Below, piece by piece: positions 29,090 to 30,688 of a stretch of DNA of 30,688 nucleotides; position 1 is the first letter of the stretch, and each line of letters opens with the position of its first letter. Location: positions 1 through 30,688 of the forward strand of contig NW_022204656.1 of the NCBI RefSeq assembly GCF_008831285.2, given 5' to 3'. Under the pieces are notes generated by a model. The model was given only the letters and a program-made list of their open reading frames with translations. It did not search any database and was not told the origin of the DNA. This stretch comes from Nymphaea colorata (Eukaryota; Streptophyta; Magnoliopsida; Nymphaeales; Nymphaeaceae). Made by a program: the position numbers and the translations under genes.

Positions 29090-29485
29090 TTGAATATGAA
29101 TAGACTATTTGGAGCAGAGATAATATTAGAGATATGAAGGAAAGCAAAAAGGACAGCAGCAAGCCTCATTCGCATGCGTCCACGGGCTGGCTCCAAGGAG
29201 GCAAGGCCGCCAAGAAAGCGCACGAATGTCCATCGTTTTAGCAAATGCGGGCAGAGATCATCGGCGATACACCGGCCCCACTGCTGAAGCAGCTGTGGAG
29301 CATCGGGTACAAGCAGCACCTCCTCCCCGTGCTGTCGACCGCCAACTCCCACGCTCTGGTGTGGAGCGAGTAGGAAGACCTGCTGATCCTGCACTTCTAC
29401 TTCGACCACAGAACGAAGAGGGAAGAAGCGGCGAGGCTGCTAGCCTGCAAGGGCATCGACGGACTCATCGAACGCTACCGCTTCC
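29090..29485. repeat. direct repeat copy A (second copy at 30294)
   Basis: From TTGAATATG onward this matches 30294 to the window end with an offset of 1204 bp. There are about ten substitutions and one single-base indel in the first 200 nt, and I see none in the last 200. The repeat begins 44 nt before the ATG of the Myb-like gene, so it includes its immediate promoter. Confidence 0.95.
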
Positions 29486-29571
29486 TCAACCTCCCAGTCA
29501 CCGCCAGCCTCCAGGAAACACTCGCACATCTCCACAACTGCACAACTTCCAGCCACCACCATGATATATGA
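29134..29571 (+). CDS. Myb/SANT-like protein, copy A, intact (145 aa)
   Basis: A clean frame of 146 codons runs from ATG 29134-29136 (MKESKKDSSKPHSHASTGWL) to TGA 29569-29571, with two TAG codons as Gln. The C-terminal half looks like one Myb/SANT repeat: LVWSEQEDLLILHFYFDH, then REEAARLLACKGIDGLIERY and RFLN, with Trp at the start and Tyr where a third hydrophobic is expected. A DNA- or chromatin-binding role is plausible. The N-terminus is basic. The match to Myb is partial, since the middle aromatic is missing. The gene is GC-rich relative to its flanks and converges on a minus-strand gene 32 nt away. Confidence 0.7.
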
Positions 29572-29603
29572 GTTCTATGATTATTAGTAGAAATTATGAG
29601 TTA

Positions 29604-30029
29604 TCATTCTTCCTACAATTTATCCAGTCCATTGCAGATTTCCACTAAGGCTCCTTTTAGCTCATCCACAATTCGCAAGACCTTCTTCATTGACACACGA
29701 AGTTCGTTGATGACTGCCTTTTTTTCATGTGTATGCTGGCGGATAGATGAATGGGACTGTGCTAAAATGGGAGGGCGTGTATTTGCGGCTATATTTGTCC
29801 TTGATTCGTAATCTCCCGACTAGATCTAACTTTATTCCAGCATTACTGAGCGGACAGATGTGATGTCTATTGCATCTCTGAAGGAAAACTTTTTCTTTTG
29901 TTTCAGTTCTACCGGTGGGGAAGCGAAGTCGTTGAGGTCCTTGCTGAAAGTTTAATCTCCAGGTCGATGCCTGATGGCTTGGCGTTGGATATATTTGCGG
30001 GGATTGCTGGGGCCTTGGTCAGGCTGCAT
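29604..30029 (-). CDS. hypothetical protein (141 aa)
   Basis: An intact frame of 142 codons runs from ATG 30027-30029 (MQPDQGPSNPRKYIQRQAIR) to TGA 29604-29606, with several TAA/TAG codons as Gln. The N-terminus is basic and proline-containing. The C-terminal 45 residues form an amphipathic coiled coil (KAVINELRVSMKKVLRIVDE, then LVEICNGLDKLQEE). The middle is Ser/Gln-rich. It lies between the two copies of the Myb-like gene and is not itself repeated in the window. No family recognised. Confidence 0.6.
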
Positions 30030-30337
30030 CGGCTAGCTGAGGCAAAAAGTATATATAACAACGTAGACCTGCATAACAATATAAAGCTAATCCTGTGCTA
30101 GCATCTAAAGATATCACATATAAAATCATTTTTTATTCTCTGATGATTAAGTATTTTTAAAACTTGCTGACACTTACAATTTGGCCATTTATTATTGACC
30201 ATTAGAGACTGCTTAAAAGGAGATAAAACTATAACAATAATAATAATAATCATTGCCCACGCAGGGCAGGGTGAGGCGCGGTTGATTCGGCTTTTGAATA
30301 TGTATAGACTATTTGGAGCAGAGATAATATTAGAGAT
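30030..30337. other. intergenic with short AAT microsatellite
   Basis: About 300 nt of AT-rich sequence upstream of the second Myb-like copy and the minus-strand gene at 30029. It includes a run of AAT trinucleotides at about 30235-30250 and a TATATATA stretch near 30050. The last 44 nt belong to the direct repeat. No further gene seen. Confidence 0.45.
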
Positions 30338-30688
30338 ATGAAGGAAAGCAAAAAGGACAGCAGCAAGCCTCATTCGAATGCCTCCACGAGCTGGCTCCAA
30401 GGAGGCAAGGCCCCAAGAAAGCGCACGAATGCCTATCGTTTTAGCAAATGCGAGCAGAGATCATCGGCGATACCCCGGCCCCACTGCTAAGGCAGCTGTG
30501 GAGCATCGGGTACAAGCAGCACCTCCTCCCCGTGCTGTCGACCGCCAACTCCCACGCTCTGGTGTGGAGCGAGTAGGAAGACCTGCTGATCCTGCACTTC
30601 TACTTCGACCACAGAACGAAGAGGGAAGAAGCGGCGAGGCTGCTAGCCTGCAAGGGCATCGACGGACTCATCGAACGCTACCGCTTCC
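30294..30688. repeat. direct repeat copy B, cut by the window end
   Basis: Second copy of 29090-29485. It is not complete in this window, so its true length and whether the pair is part of a longer array are unknown. Confidence 0.95.
30338..30688 (+). CDS. Myb/SANT-like protein, copy B, partial and frame-broken
   Basis: Same start as copy A (ATG 30338-30340, MKESKKDSSKPHS) with a few amino-acid changes. One base is missing near 30411 (GCCGCC in copy A, GCCCC here), shifting the frame after about 24 codons. From about 30482 to the window end the two copies are identical, so the Myb-like part would be intact in the original frame. Either a diverging paralogue with one homopolymer error, or a new pseudogene. 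The C-terminus lies outside the window. Confidence 0.6.

Noticed and set aside
1-30688. CRISPR arrays, rRNA, bacterial operons or insertion sequences
   Set aside because: No regularly spaced short repeats, no rRNA-like sequence, no transposase motif and no terminal inverted repeats were seen. The direct repeats at 19752/21768 and 29090/30294 carry protein genes only.
1-30688. Internally eliminated sequences (germline ciliate DNA)
   Set aside because: The frame interruptions are single bases or 18-23 nt GT...AG segments. I found no longer inserts flanked by TA or pointer repeats inside genes. Germline origin is not excluded but not supported.

Overview
This window looks like nuclear DNA of a ciliate, or of another protist that uses the ciliate-type code. 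Genes read through when TAA and TAG are glutamine and TGA is the only stop. Examples with no frame break are a Myb gene (447 aa), a 288-aa protein at 20437-21303, a LYR protein at 27435-28001 and a cupin at 19764-20270. Genes are very dense, often 15-60 nt apart, and are split by tiny introns of 18-21 nt with GT...AG ends. Protein families fit a ciliate: MORN, kelch, pseudokinase, coiled-coil proteins and a linker histone without a globular domain. I cannot name the species, and I cannot tell macronuclear from germline DNA. Many genes also carry single-base frame breaks, often at homopolymers. I read most of these as assembly or sequencing indels, with other readings discussed in the findings.

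Left part (1-11139). Two hypothetical genes and a coiled-coil gene lie on the minus strand, followed by a SNF5/SMARCB1-type chromatin-remodelling subunit on the plus strand (1555-2541). A large kelch-repeat gene (2590-5866), a coiled-coil gene and two basic hypothetical genes follow on the minus strand. Two small plus-strand genes come next. A minus-strand pseudokinase whose tail runs into MORN repeats (9289-11139) closes this part.

Middle part (11424-18580). The plus strand holds an uncharacterised 540-codon gene, a tRNA-Ala(AGC), a WD40 protein that starts 14 nt after the tRNA, a small hypothetical gene and a Myb transcription factor with three mini-introns. The minus strand holds a sphingomyelin-synthase-like PAP2 enzyme, a small CxxC protein and an H1-like histone.

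Right part (19157-26615) is a mosaic of duplicated pieces on the minus strand. A complete run (novel gene, LRR gene, cupin_5 gene) is followed by a decayed second run with the same order: a fragment of the novel gene, an unrelated intact gene, a short LRR-gene fragment and a second cupin. The two cupin copies sit in a nearly identical 528-bp repeat.

Far right (26904-30688). Here are a hypothetical gene, a LYR-motif protein possibly related to complex I subunit NDUFB9, a coiled-coil gene, and a Myb/SANT-like gene present twice 1204 bp apart. The second copy runs off the window. A small minus-strand gene lies between the copies.
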